Shown here: piece after piece, positions 6,499-15,753 of the stretch
Layout: every line of letters begins with the position of its first letter
Numbering within the stretch: the stretch's first letter is position 1
Virus record (IMG/VR): IMGVR_UViG_3300031841_000737
Coordinates: 1 to 23,746 of that record
Length of the DNA: 23,746 nt
Direction: 5' to 3' (one strand)
From: a virus
The notes under the pieces: model-generated
Database searches by the model: none
Told to the model about the DNA's origin: nothing
What the model saw: the letters and a program-made list of their open reading frames with translations, nothing else
Program-made: the position numbers and the translations under genes

Positions 6499-8970
6499 TT
6501 AAGTAGCAGGGCTGACTGTTGAAAGATATTGAGCAACCCAAGTTCCAGGAGAGCCTGCAACAGTACATACCCAATGGTCTAAGACCATATTATTCCCATC
6601 TACAGAAGGCGTAGTATTATACACTCTATCTCCTCTCTTCCAAGTGCCTGCTGTAGGTGCTGCGGTGCCTAAAAAGTTGGTTTTTAAGCTTCGCTCGTCG
6701 CACAACTCTTTTGTGATACCTCCCAATTCTCTAACAACTGGGCAAGCAAATTGTACTGTACCACTTGCACCTACCTTAGTGACAGAAAAATCCATTACGC
6801 CTTTCACAGGAAATCTAAATATAGTTCTATAAGGTATCCAGTCGGTAATCGATTCGCTTGGAGTATCAGAGACTCCATTAACATACATATTAATATAAGG
6901 ATCATTAGGAGATTTTGCGTATATCACAAATTCGCCAAACATTCCTTGCAAATTAGGGTAATCATCCATATCAATTTGGAACCCAAACCGCCCAGACTCG
7001 CCAGAACTTAGATATTCTATTTCCCAAACCAAAGCGTTAGGATTCAAATCAAAAACAGTGGATGATCTTTGCCAGGTTCCTCCGCTACCAGAAATTAATG
7101 TCCATTTATTAAAATCTGCTTCAGTAAGTTCTATTTTTTCTGCTTCATCATATTCAATTCCAGCAAAACCGCTTCCGGAGTCTAAAACAGCCCCAGTGCC
7201 AGCTAAAGGCATATTCATGATTCTTAATTCAGGTATAACTATTTCATAGGTATCTCCTGTATCCCAATCATTATCTGTCCCACCTACTAAAGAAGCAGTA
7301 ACAGTTGTGGCAGTATTATCTGTAATTAAATTATAAGAATCGTCAGTGACATTTTTAACTACAGAACCTATTAAATAATCTACTGGGAAGGATGCACTAG
7401 AATCAGATAACGTAGCGCTATTATTACTTCCGTCGTGGGTTCCTGTATATTTCTTAGTAAAGCCGCTGTTGCCGAATATTTTAACGTTACTAAATTGGCC
7501 GTAGGTTAAATTACCTGACACATTGCCATAAGTGGCTATTAGCGAAGCTGTAGAGTTATGTAATGTATTATTAGATACTCGCCCACCGTTCATTCCAGTC
7601 GCATAAATAAACGCAGTACCGCCTCCGCTAGCCACATAATTACTGTCTATAACAGTGTTAACACAAGGAGCACCATAGCTTAGATTAGTAGTACCTCCAC
7701 CATTAATTATAATATCGGCTTTAATAGTTTCAGCCGGAGTGGTAAACGTGTAGCCTGTATTAGCGTTTGATTCAAAATAACTATCTCTTATTGTACAATT
7801 TCTTAAATCATTAGTTAGTAGTACACCGCCTTTCGCGTTCAATTCAATAGTTGTACCGGAATCTATTGTGAATGAATTTGTTGAAGATCCCGCTATGACT
7901 CCTACACCGCTATTGCTGAATATCTTACAATGGGTAATAGATACTGAATTGTTAGAGCCTTGACCTCTCGCGGTTATCCCGTCACCAGAATTATTGGAAA
8001 TCTCCACATTATCATATACAATCGACCAGCCATAACTAATATCAATTGCAGAAGTTAATGTCGCGTTTATATAGCAATCTCGCATAGTAAAGTTATTAGT
8101 ATAACCTTTAATCCCATGCGTTGCAATTGAATTGCCTATAAACCGCATACCGGTAATAGAAGATCTTTGTGTAATCGAGGTATCGCCTATCACAGAATCA
8201 GGCAAAGAAATCATTTCCGTGACACCTGCAAGCGCTTTAATTTCTGTGCCTGTTTTACTTGTCCCAATCCAGTTAAAAGTGCCGTCAACTGTAAGAGAAG
8301 CATCAATTAAATAAGTGCCATCTAACCAATCTAAAGTAAGTGCGCCTGCGGGTAATCCAGCTCCCGTTGCAGTCGTAGCATTGATAGCTGCTTGAAGATA
8401 GCTTGTATCAGTCGCACTATTATCTCCTTTTGCTCCCCATTGCCTCACATTTCTTTTGCCATCAGGAAATAGTCCTTTTGCTTGATGCGTAACTAAATCT
8501 ATATAGCGTCCGCCGTCATCAGTTCCTGTTGCAGCGGCCACTATTTCATAAGAGTTTGCTCCTCCGTCTCCAGCAGAGTAATATCCTAGAGTTTTTACTC
8601 TATCTCCTACAACTAAATTTGTATTGCTTTGCATCTCACTTACAGAAACGAAAGTTTGCTCTGTGCCTGTAATAGCCGTACGCACCCATTGCCCGCCTCC
8701 TAGCGCAGCGATAAAGTTATAATTATCTACAATTTCAGCAGAGGCAGCATCAAAACGATAGAAGGTGAAATAATTATCTTTTGATAGCATGCAATGCTTT
8801 AACTTCGTTGTATCTAACAGACCTATTTCGCCTACTGTTGTATATACCCACGGTAAATCCATTAATGTGACTGTTGTGTTAACTCCTTGTCGAGTCTGTA
8901 CGGTAGAACCTTGCCCTAAAGCTAAATCCTCTTGGGCGGCTAATACTTTAGTTATAGTTCGCTCTGTCAT
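6499..8970 (-). CDS. tailspike with pectate-lyase-like beta-helix
   Basis: The protein has 823 residues, with GAGGTAA before the ATG. The N-terminal 170 residues look like a virion-attachment region, including KTLGYYSAGDGGANSYEI (126-143), a motif common in podovirus tailspikes. At about 176, RQWGAKGDNSATDTSYLQAA is the N-cap of the pectate lyase superfamily. Residues about 200-530 are rich in short repeats of hydrophobic strands with Asn and Ser ladders (for example ISNNSGDGI, IFSNSGVGV, IDSNYVASGG), as in right-handed beta-helices. A separate C-terminal module (from about 766, GTAAPTAGTWKRGDRVYN to WVCTVAGSPGTWV) resembles trimerisation or sugar-binding ends of other spikes. It probably binds and may cleave host surface polysaccharide. 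The catalytic residues and substrate cannot be read from sequence alone. Confidence 0.88.
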   Translation of the reverse strand: MTERTITKVLAAQEDLALGQGSTVQTRQGVNTTVTLMDLPWVYTTVGEIGLLDTTKLKHCMLSKDNYFTFYRFDAASAEIVDNYNFIAALGGGQWVRTAITGTEQTFVSVSEMQSNTNLVVGDRVKTLGYYSAGDGGANSYEIVAAATGTDDGGRYIDLVTHQAKGLFPDGKRNVRQWGAKGDNSATDTSYLQAAINATTATGAGLPAGALTLDWLDGTYLIDASLTVDGTFNWIGTSKTGTEIKALAGVTEMISLPDSVIGDTSITQRSSITGMRFIGNSIATHGIKGYTNNFTMRDCYINATLTSAIDISYGWSIVYDNVEISNNSGDGITARGQGSNNSVSITHCKIFSNSGVGVIAGSSTNSFTIDSGTTIELNAKGGVLLTNDLRNCTIRDSYFESNANTGYTFTTPAETIKADIIINGGGTTNLSYGAPCVNTVIDSNYVASGGGTAFIYATGMNGGRVSNNTLHNSTASLIATYGNVSGNLTYGQFSNVKIFGNSGFTKKYTGTHDGSNNSATLSDSSASFPVDYLIGSVVKNVTDDSYNLITDNTATTVTASLVGGTDNDWDTGDTYEIVIPELRIMNMPLAGTGAVLDSGSGFAGIEYDEAEKIELTEADFNKWTLISGSGGTWQRSSTVFDLNPNALVWEIEYLSSGESGRFGFQIDMDDYPNLQGMFGEFVIYAKSPNDPYINMYVNGVSDTPSESITDWIPYRTIFRFPVKGVMDFSVTKVGASGTVQFACPVVRELGGITKELCDERSLKTNFLGTAAPTAGTWKRGDRVYNTTPSVDGNNMVLDHWVCTVAGSPGTWVAQYLSTVSPAT

Positions 8971-8978
8971 AAGTTACC

Positions 8979-9299
8979 TCACACATGAAAAAAATGTTTA
9001 ATTAGTTTAGACGCAGCGTAGCCGATAACAGTGAATACCACACTCATAGCTGCTACTACTCCCATACCTTTATGTTTTAAATCCTGCAGTTCTTCCACAG
9101 AAGGTTCAATCCTTAGTTTTAAATCAGATTCTATTGTGTCTAAACGCGCTGCAACCAATTTTACTTCTTTTCTTATTTCTTCGTTATTATCATGCAATGC
9201 ACCTAATTTAGAGCTTATTGCATCTACTCTTTGACTAGTTGCATCCTGTTTAGCTTCTATATTACCTAATAAACGACTGATCTGATCTAACTCACTCAT
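8979..9299 (-). CDS. coiled-coil protein with C-terminal membrane anchor, DUF1515-like
   Basis: The protein has 106 residues, with GAGGTAATC before the ATG. Residues 3-75 are a charged helical region with repeated hydrophobic spacing (LLGNIEAKQDATSQRVDAI, LVAARLDTIESDL), like short phage coiled-coil proteins of the DUF1515 type. Residues 78-100 form a single hydrophobic segment, followed by KHFFHV, so the coil would face one side of the inner membrane. It lies between the ejection-type protein and the tailspike. Possible roles are a second holin, an antiholin or a spanin-like part, or an ejection factor. I cannot choose between these. Confidence 0.62.
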   Translation of the reverse strand: MSELDQISRLLGNIEAKQDATSQRVDAISSKLGALHDNNEEIRKEVKLVAARLDTIESDLKLRIEPSVEELQDLKHKGMGVVAAMSVVFTVIGYAASKLIKHFFHV

Positions 9300-9301
9300 G
9301 A

Positions 9302-11797
9302 TTACCTCAACTGTAGCACTGTGCCGTCTTTTAACCTTAATCCAACAAACCCTTGGTTTAAAAGCAGGGCTTTTTCTGTTTTACTAAGATCTGAGCTTTG
9401 TTTAATCTCTCGTCCTAGTAAATTTTCTACAGTGTCTGCGCTTGTCATTCTGTGCGCTGGAATACTGCTAATTTCTTTTCTTCCGCTGCCTGGAGTAGTA
9501 TAAGTTGTAGTGCCTTTCTGATAAAGTTTTATTTTATTTCCTACATTACCTTCGGCAGCTTCTTTAGCCATTTCTTTTTGTAGAGAGGTAAAGGCAGCTT
9601 TTAATTCTTCATCTTCACCAATAGCGTCTAATACTCTTTTAGCAGCTTTTGCATCTAAAGGATTTTCTAAAGCTTCTGCAGTTTTGTTAATTAAAGCGTT
9701 TACATCTGCTTTAGATCCGCCTACAATATCTTTAATTCTACGCCATATAGAATTGACCATTTGCATTTTAGCTTTACCTTCAATAGTAGTAGCTATAGTT
9801 TGGCCTGCTCCATGTTGCAATTGAGGATTCATTTGGAACAATAACTTATCGTTTTTATATACTTCCGCAAACTTTTGCGCAGCTTTTTGTAAAGTAATAG
9901 CTTTAGGTGAATTAAATTTATATAGTTGCAACTCTTGCGCTAAATCAGGAAAAGAGACAGCTTTAAACCCTTCTGTCTCTCCAGAAGCGAATTTATTCGT
10001 TAATACGTCTATAATTTCATTCTCCACAGTAGCACGAGTTTTCGCAGGTATTTTAGCCATAACATCTGTATAAGTGTCGTCAATAGACGGCCCATATTTC
10101 ACTAAAGCTTTAGCTATGTCTTTCTCATTGATGCCTTTGCTCTTTTTGGTAACAAAATTAAATAAAGCATTCTTTTGTAACATTTTATATTGGCCATACT
10201 CTTTATTAACATCTTTCCACTGCTTTAACCATTCTTGGCCTTCTTTAGTGTTTTTTGCGACTCTAGCAATTTCTTGGTCTACTTCATTCCGCGCTGCCGT
10301 AACAGCTTCATTTGCAACAAATTTAGACTTAGAAGTTATTTTATTAGCATATTTAAATTCATTTAATGCTTCTCTTAAGTCTAATAAGTCTTGAAAAGTC
10401 CTACTTTCTGTTCGTTGTTCTATTCGAATTAAAGTTCGCTGCAACTTTTCTACTACAGAAGGGTCAGCAATTTCTTCTATAGTTTCTTCTAAAGCAGGAA
10501 CTAGAGATTTGTTTACAAGATTAAATTCGTAACCTTTAGGGGCAAAATCTGCTGCAGCTTTAGTTTCTGCATAGGCATTTCTTACTGATGTAGTATAATC
10601 CGATAAAGCTTGGCGCAAATTGGCACCTGTTTCAGCAGGATTTTTTGCAAAATTTAAGACTGTTTGAGCCCTTGCGTTTAAGTCTGCTCTTAAAGTAATT
10701 GCCGCTTTGGCATCTTCTCTGGCCGCAGCTGCAACTACTGTCTCGCCTCCAGGAGTTGTACGAGGAAGAATAGAAATAGCTTTTTCTTTCGTTGTTTTAC
10801 CTGGTGCTTTTTGTTGGTGTAGCCGTTCCCATCTAGCCACTATTTCTTGCGCTTCTTCATCTGTAATATAACCTAAAGCGTCTTTTAATGCTTTGTGAGC
10901 GCCTACAGTATTACCATCTTTAACTAAACTAAAGGCGTGCTTTGCGGAATTCCAGCCTGCTGCCCCTAATTTGCTTAAAACTTTACCTCCGGCAGCAATG
11001 CCTCCAGTTAATAAGGCGTCCATTGCTGCGGCTCCCATAGCTTTTTCTGCCGCTACTTTAGCGTCTAACTCTTCTTGAAGTTCTACAGCAGAAGCTAAAT
11101 AATCAACAGACTCTCCTAAAGCTGCTCCTGCTGCGCCTCCTGCCATGGCAGCAACAAGCTTTGCCAAAGGATGAGCTACAGGGGCCCTTAAACCTGCAGC
11201 AGCGCCTGCGATTGCTCCTACAGTTTCAAATTTCTCTGCCCCTATAGATTGAAGGAAAGAGGGCGTGATTTTTTGTAGGTTACCCTGCTCGTCGTAAGCA
11301 ACAAATTCGCCGTTTCTATATTCTGCTTGTAATCCTCGGTCTGCTGCCATAGACAATATATTTTCTATGCTTTGGCGTTTCATCTGCTCATATTCAGCAT
11401 TCGCAGCAGTATTGTAAGTACTTTTAATAGCCGAAAAAGGTCGTGCTACGTTGTTAAATTCTTGTAGATCTGTTAATAACTCTTGTCCACTTCTTTGCCA
11501 ATTCTTTTGGCGTTGTGCTTGAGAATAGGTTGCATTTATCCCATCTTCAGTAGAAGGATCTACTCCGATGGCTGAAGCTATTTGTCTTACCTCATCTTCT
11601 GGTAAAGCAGGAAAGAAAGAATATCCGCCTTCTTTATTGAAAGAAACTGTCGGTTTAGCTAAAGGTTTAATTTCTGGCTCAACTACTTCCGGAACAGAAC
11701 TAGTTGCAGTTTTTTCTGCTATGTACGCAGAAATCTTCTCTTCAGAAAATCCTGCTGCAGTTGCTTTTTGTCTAAATGCTGCTTCGTCAAAAGCCAT
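9302..11797 (-). CDS. large internal virion / DNA ejection protein
   Basis: The 831-residue protein starts in a TAATG overlap with the portal gene, with GAGGA upstream. It is mostly helical and rich in Ala, Lys and Glu. Residues about 191-280 hold Gly/Ala-rich stretches (VGAIAGAAAG, AAMAGGAAGAALG, TGGIAAGG) that could insert in a membrane. Long charged helices follow (about 330-700), and the C-terminal 40 residues are compact (LLGREIKQS...GFVGLRLKDGTVLQL). Size, composition and place next to the portal fit the large ejection proteins of short-tailed phages (T7 gp16, P22 gp16 or gp20 class), which leave the capsid with the DNA and form a channel across the envelope. No lysozyme or transglycosylase motif was seen. 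The function is inferred from architecture and context. Confidence 0.68.
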   Translation of the reverse strand: MAFDEAAFRQKATAAGFSEEKISAYIAEKTATSSVPEVVEPEIKPLAKPTVSFNKEGGYSFFPALPEDEVRQIASAIGVDPSTEDGINATYSQAQRQKNWQRSGQELLTDLQEFNNVARPFSAIKSTYNTAANAEYEQMKRQSIENILSMAADRGLQAEYRNGEFVAYDEQGNLQKITPSFLQSIGAEKFETVGAIAGAAAGLRAPVAHPLAKLVAAMAGGAAGAALGESVDYLASAVELQEELDAKVAAEKAMGAAAMDALLTGGIAAGGKVLSKLGAAGWNSAKHAFSLVKDGNTVGAHKALKDALGYITDEEAQEIVARWERLHQQKAPGKTTKEKAISILPRTTPGGETVVAAAAREDAKAAITLRADLNARAQTVLNFAKNPAETGANLRQALSDYTTSVRNAYAETKAAADFAPKGYEFNLVNKSLVPALEETIEEIADPSVVEKLQRTLIRIEQRTESRTFQDLLDLREALNEFKYANKITSKSKFVANEAVTAARNEVDQEIARVAKNTKEGQEWLKQWKDVNKEYGQYKMLQKNALFNFVTKKSKGINEKDIAKALVKYGPSIDDTYTDVMAKIPAKTRATVENEIIDVLTNKFASGETEGFKAVSFPDLAQELQLYKFNSPKAITLQKAAQKFAEVYKNDKLLFQMNPQLQHGAGQTIATTIEGKAKMQMVNSIWRRIKDIVGGSKADVNALINKTAEALENPLDAKAAKRVLDAIGEDEELKAAFTSLQKEMAKEAAEGNVGNKIKLYQKGTTTYTTPGSGRKEISSIPAHRMTSADTVENLLGREIKQSSDLSKTEKALLLNQGFVGLRLKDGTVLQLR

Positions 11798-13641
11798 TAT
11801 GCTTCCTCATTAGTATTAGTAGGCAGTTTTAAACTTTGGCTGTTAGATCCTCGGTTGTCTCCTTGCCCTGTATTTTGTGCTATCATAGCTGCAGCATCTT
11901 CCATTTGGGGGTTTCCGCCTAGCATTTGAGCAGTTTCTTGTAGTATTCTAGAAACTTCTGGACTATACTTAGTTTTAAAAGTGCGTAACATTAGAGCACT
12001 CATTCGGAAAAATCCTGCCGGATTTATTTGAGACATCATTTGGCCTACGTTACCAGACATTACTTGCTCTAGCATAAGCTGAGTACGTTCATCTTCGTCA
12101 TTATATGCTACGCTTTCTATAGTAATGTCAAAATCAGTAAAAGCAATCTCAGTACCTTCTTCTGGAACAGGAGCAAAAACTAAATTACCTTCGTCGTCTG
12201 TTTCAGGCTCATTAGTTTCCGGGTTATATACTTGCTCGTATATAGGTCTCATAATAGGCTGACCTGTTTCATCCATTTGCCCTGACCAAACCATCATAGG
12301 TTTATTCAGCTCTATATAACGTCTTCCTACTATTTCGTCAGAAAGTCTTAAAACTTGATTAGCAGTAAAATATTGTTTAACTAAGTTAACCACATCTTTA
12401 CCTAACAGCTCATAAAATGCTTCAATACGTACAGTTAAATAGCGCAAAGCCATTACAGTAGCGTTTTGCTGTAATTTAACTTTTCTGCCCGAATCTGAAG
12501 CATAGGCCATACCAAGAAAACTATCATTAACACTAAGAATTCTTTGGATTCTGTCAAATGCTCTGTCTATAACTGCATATTGTTCTAGTGCTTCACGAGC
12601 TAAATTTTCTACTTTAACTCCTTTTAATGACTTAACTTGAATAACTCCATTAACTCTGTTAAAAGCATCTGTGAAGTCGTTAATGTCTCCAGCCAATGCC
12701 GTAGATTCTACAAAAGCTTTTTGTGTATTAACCATTAATTGAAGTTTAACTAAAGCTTGATTGATAGCTTTTTGTGACTCTTTAACTTCCCTAAAAATAC
12801 CATAATATTCCGTATAACTAGAAGAATGTAATTTTACTACTCTATAAGGCCATTTTACTTCCTTGTAAGTAATTTCTTTTCGCTCTAGCTCTACTCCGTC
12901 GGACCAAAAAATATTCCAACGCTTGCCGTCGTCATCTTCTATAACAGTATGAACTATAAGGTAGTTGTCAAATACTCTATAACGTCCTTGAAATTGATCT
13001 CCGTGGCTATACTCAAATTCGGCTTCTTCTACTTCTAAAAAGTTATGGTACTCAGTTAGCTTATCTAACTTAGCTTGGCCCCAAACTTTTCTAATTGTTT
13101 CTGCGGGCACCCACTTAAATCTATGTAAGAATCGTGCATCTTCATAGTTTCTATCTTTACTCATAGGGTCTAAAACTAATTCGTGATCATATACCTGATT
13201 TATATCTATACGATAAATAGGACGATTAAAAGTATCTCTTTTGCCTGTAAAAACAGGAGTTACTTGTGCTGCCATTAAACCTGCAATCATTCCACATAGC
13301 TTTACTTCATCGCCTTCTGTGGCCATTCTATTTTGGTTAAAAACAGCGTTTATAGTATCTGTCATTAAGCTAGCAATGGTTTGGTCATTATTTTGAGTAG
13401 GCTCTGCCCGCACAGTGTTAACTACAGTAGAATAATATCCTACTAACATTCTAGCAAAGAGTTTTATTATGTTAAAAGTTTCTTTCGGCTGCCCTCTGTT
13501 TTCTAATATAGCTAATTGATCTTGTGTCCACTGACGATTATGGTACATATTCCATATTTCGTCCGCTTCAACACGAGATTCCCAATAAGCTTCGTAGCCC
13601 ATGTGAAAAGAATCTTTTAATGTCTCTAGGTCTGTTTTCAT
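11797..13641 (-). CDS. portal protein, P22-type
   Basis: The 614-residue protein has GGAG before its ATG. The N-terminal region has the P22-like portal signature: helix, then MYHNRQWTQDQLAILENRGQ, then PKETFNIIKLFARMLVGYY and repeated AxP-like residues in VRAEPTQNN. An intermediate FHRFKWVP...RKVWG segment and a later SGRKVKLQQNATVMALRYL helix fit the stem and crown arrangement. The C-terminal 100 residues are acidic and Gln/Asn-rich, like the barrel or tail region of P22 gp1, although shorter (P22 gp1 has 725 residues). Twelve copies would form the DNA channel at one capsid vertex, bound by terminase during packaging and by the adaptor afterwards. It is followed directly by the large ejection protein gene. 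Confidence 0.82.
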   Translation of the reverse strand: MKTDLETLKDSFHMGYEAYWESRVEADEIWNMYHNRQWTQDQLAILENRGQPKETFNIIKLFARMLVGYYSTVVNTVRAEPTQNNDQTIASLMTDTINAVFNQNRMATEGDEVKLCGMIAGLMAAQVTPVFTGKRDTFNRPIYRIDINQVYDHELVLDPMSKDRNYEDARFLHRFKWVPAETIRKVWGQAKLDKLTEYHNFLEVEEAEFEYSHGDQFQGRYRVFDNYLIVHTVIEDDDGKRWNIFWSDGVELERKEITYKEVKWPYRVVKLHSSSYTEYYGIFREVKESQKAINQALVKLQLMVNTQKAFVESTALAGDINDFTDAFNRVNGVIQVKSLKGVKVENLAREALEQYAVIDRAFDRIQRILSVNDSFLGMAYASDSGRKVKLQQNATVMALRYLTVRIEAFYELLGKDVVNLVKQYFTANQVLRLSDEIVGRRYIELNKPMMVWSGQMDETGQPIMRPIYEQVYNPETNEPETDDEGNLVFAPVPEEGTEIAFTDFDITIESVAYNDEDERTQLMLEQVMSGNVGQMMSQINPAGFFRMSALMLRTFKTKYSPEVSRILQETAQMLGGNPQMEDAAAMIAQNTGQGDNRGSNSQSLKLPTNTNEEA

Positions 13642-13645
13642 TAAA

Positions 13646-15109
13646 TTACTCCGCAGCTATAGCATCTAAAGCAGCTCTGTCTTCATCACTTAAGCCAGTG
13701 TCAATTTGTTTAGCAGGTGCTTTAATTACGTTTTTGTCTTTTTCAAACTCATCCAAGAATTCTAACCGTTCTTCTATGCCATCTATCATACCCTGCAAGT
13801 CTTCAGCATCTCGTCCTAATCTAAAGTGCATTACATAACTATTATTTGTATTAGCTAAGGCTTCTAATTCGCCTTGTAATTGCTGTAAAGCTACTTTAAA
13901 CTGCGCTAACACGGGACCTGTTTGTTGTCCTAAGTCTCCAAACTGCTCTCTAAATGCTGTCATCTCGCCTTCTGTTAGTACAGAACCGTATAGAGCATTC
14001 CTTAAAACGTTTCTATATGCTGCATAAGCAGATTCTGCTTCTATGCCACTTACTTCATTGCTAACAAACTTTTTAATTTTTCTGCTAAATCTATCTATAA
14101 TACCTGTTTCTTCATTTGATATTTCTTCCGATGCCGTTCCACCTACGGCTAATAATTGTTTTATAGAACTAATCTTTTTCTTTTCTGATTCGCTTAATTC
14201 CAGTTCACCCATGCGCTCCATACGCTCTATTTCACGCTCAAATACACGTCTGTTTTGTGGCTTAGACATATCTAACTCGAAGAAATCTGCGCCATAACGC
14301 TCTGAAGCTATACGATCTATGTTAGCTACAATCACGTCTACTTCATCTTCTTGTTTACTAGCAGAAGTTTGTCTATTGCGAGCAATAATATTATCGAATT
14401 CTCTATTATACGCTGATTCATATTCGGCAGAACCTTCTTCTAACTCTGGAAATCGTTCTGCTACTCGTCTAGCAGCTTCTCGCTCATCTTTAGTATTTCC
14501 TCCAGCTCGGCCTTTTTGTAACAGTTTAACTATCTTAGCCCTTTTTAATTGTCGATCTAATTCTCTGTTATCGGCATAATCTGCATACCCTGTAGCTGCT
14601 TTTAATCCGTCTGCAGACCATAATTTAGTTGTTCCATCTGCAAAAGTAGCCCTCATTAAAGTCTCTTTAGCCTCAGGCGAATTAAGTACTGCATCAGCAT
14701 CGTAACCTGTTTGTTCTAACATAGTTCTATCGATCTCTGCTAAGGAATCAAATCTAACAATATCGCCTAAAGGTCCAGTAGGAAGCCCTTGAGATTTAAA
14801 TTCTCTTAACATATTAGTTAAATGCTTAGGATCATTATCGCTACTATAACGATCCAAAGAATCAAACATGCGCTGCTTAACAAAGCCTCTAACTAATTGA
14901 TTATTCTTTTCTCGCAAAGCTAAAAGTTCTTGCTTAGTAGCATCTGCTTCTAGCTGCACCATTTCAGGAGTAGAAGTTGCTTTAATCCGTTGTAATTTAG
15001 CCTCTTGCTCTGCTTTAATGCGTCGAGCTGTAGCTCTTTCTGCTTCTCGCTCTGGGCTAGTATTTCTTGCTATGCCTTGAGCAATTGCGCCAAATATTTC
15101 TGCTGTCAT
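13646..15109 (-). CDS. internal virion protein, helical
   Basis: The 487-residue protein has GGAG before the ATG and is almost wholly alpha-helical by composition. The N-terminus (residues 15-75) is a long charged helix (REAERATARRIKAEQEAKLQR begins it). Residues 365-460 contain the pattern YRNVLRNALYGSVLTEGEMTAF, then a helical region with LAQFKVALQQLQGELEAL, which I have seen in phage proteins encoded beside portal genes. No enzymatic motif was found. With the 213- and 831-residue proteins around the portal gene it probably makes a three-protein ejection set like P22 gp7, gp20 and gp16 or T7 gp14, gp15 and gp16. It ends 4 bp before the portal start codon. Confidence 0.6.
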   Translation of the reverse strand: MTAEIFGAIAQGIARNTSPEREAERATARRIKAEQEAKLQRIKATSTPEMVQLEADATKQELLALREKNNQLVRGFVKQRMFDSLDRYSSDNDPKHLTNMLREFKSQGLPTGPLGDIVRFDSLAEIDRTMLEQTGYDADAVLNSPEAKETLMRATFADGTTKLWSADGLKAATGYADYADNRELDRQLKRAKIVKLLQKGRAGGNTKDEREAARRVAERFPELEEGSAEYESAYNREFDNIIARNRQTSASKQEDEVDVIVANIDRIASERYGADFFELDMSKPQNRRVFEREIERMERMGELELSESEKKKISSIKQLLAVGGTASEEISNEETGIIDRFSRKIKKFVSNEVSGIEAESAYAAYRNVLRNALYGSVLTEGEMTAFREQFGDLGQQTGPVLAQFKVALQQLQGELEALANTNNSYVMHFRLGRDAEDLQGMIDGIEERLEFLDEFEKDKNVIKAPAKQIDTGLSDEDRAALDAIAAE

Positions 15110-15111
15110 AA

Positions 15112-15753
15112 TTACTCCATTATTTGCATTGGTGTAGCTGCAGGTAACTGCACAGGAGCAGGCGTGCTTTGTTTAGGAGTTAGCAAGCTACTTAATTGAT
15201 TAAAAGTGGTATCTATAGCGCCGCCTACAGCTTGCACGGCTCCTGCTGTAGCTTGCTGCGATCTTTGTGCAGTTAATTCTGTTTGTCGTCCTAAAGCAGT
15301 GCTAAGGTTGCCTGCAGGATTTTGACCTAAACCTACTTGTAAAAAATCTCTCTGTTCTGTAGCTGCTTTCATAGGAGCTTCCGCCCTTATTTTTGCTCTT
15401 TCTGCTGCAGAAGATATCTCGATATCTTTCTCTATATCCCCAGCTAAACCTGAAGTACTTATGCCTCTTTGCTCTAAAGTTGTCCTTACGTTTTCTAGCG
15501 TGGCTGCTTTTTCTTGCTCAAATGCTTGCAATTCTTGCGACTCAATAAAAGCAGGGGTTAAATTTTGATAGTAATTAGATAAATTTTGTTGGATGTCTCC
15601 AAAAGCTGCAAACCAATCGTCATATTGTTGCTGAGCAAAAGCTAACTCATTTTTAGCAGCTCTTTTCGCATCTTTCCGACCTTTTCGAGCTTCAGATACC
15701 CCTGCTACAGCGGCGCCAGCTCCTACTACTGTTGCGACTACTCCGAAAGACAT
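15112..15753 (-). CDS. small internal virion protein, T7 gp14 / P22 gp7-like
   Basis: The 213-residue protein begins with a Gly/Ala hydrophobic segment (GVVATVVGAGAAVAGVSEA, residues 4-22) followed by a Lys/Arg-rich run. A charged, Gln-rich helical region (NELAFAQQQYDDW to LQAFEQEKAATLENVRTTLEQ) and a motif RGISTSGLAGDIEKDIEIS come next. This layout matches small ejection or inner-core proteins of short-tailed phages, in which the Gly/Ala segment enters the host outer membrane. GAGGAG lies upstream of the ATG. The start overlaps the cupin gene by 16 bp and the stop is 2 bp from the next start. Confidence 0.62.
   Translation of the reverse strand: MSFGVVATVVGAGAAVAGVSEARKGRKDAKRAAKNELAFAQQQYDDWFAAFGDIQQNLSNYYQNLTPAFIESQELQAFEQEKAATLENVRTTLEQRGISTSGLAGDIEKDIEISSAAERAKIRAEAPMKAATEQRDFLQVGLGQNPAGNLSTALGRQTELTAQRSQQATAGAVQAVGGAIDTTFNQLSSLLTPKQSTPAPVQLPAATPMQIME

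Noticed and set aside
6498-6560. Upstream in-frame ATG giving the DUF5675 protein 21 extra N-terminal residues
   Set aside because: The extension lies wholly within the tailspike gene and has no family similarity; the ATG at 6497 directly after the tailspike stop is the natural coupled start.
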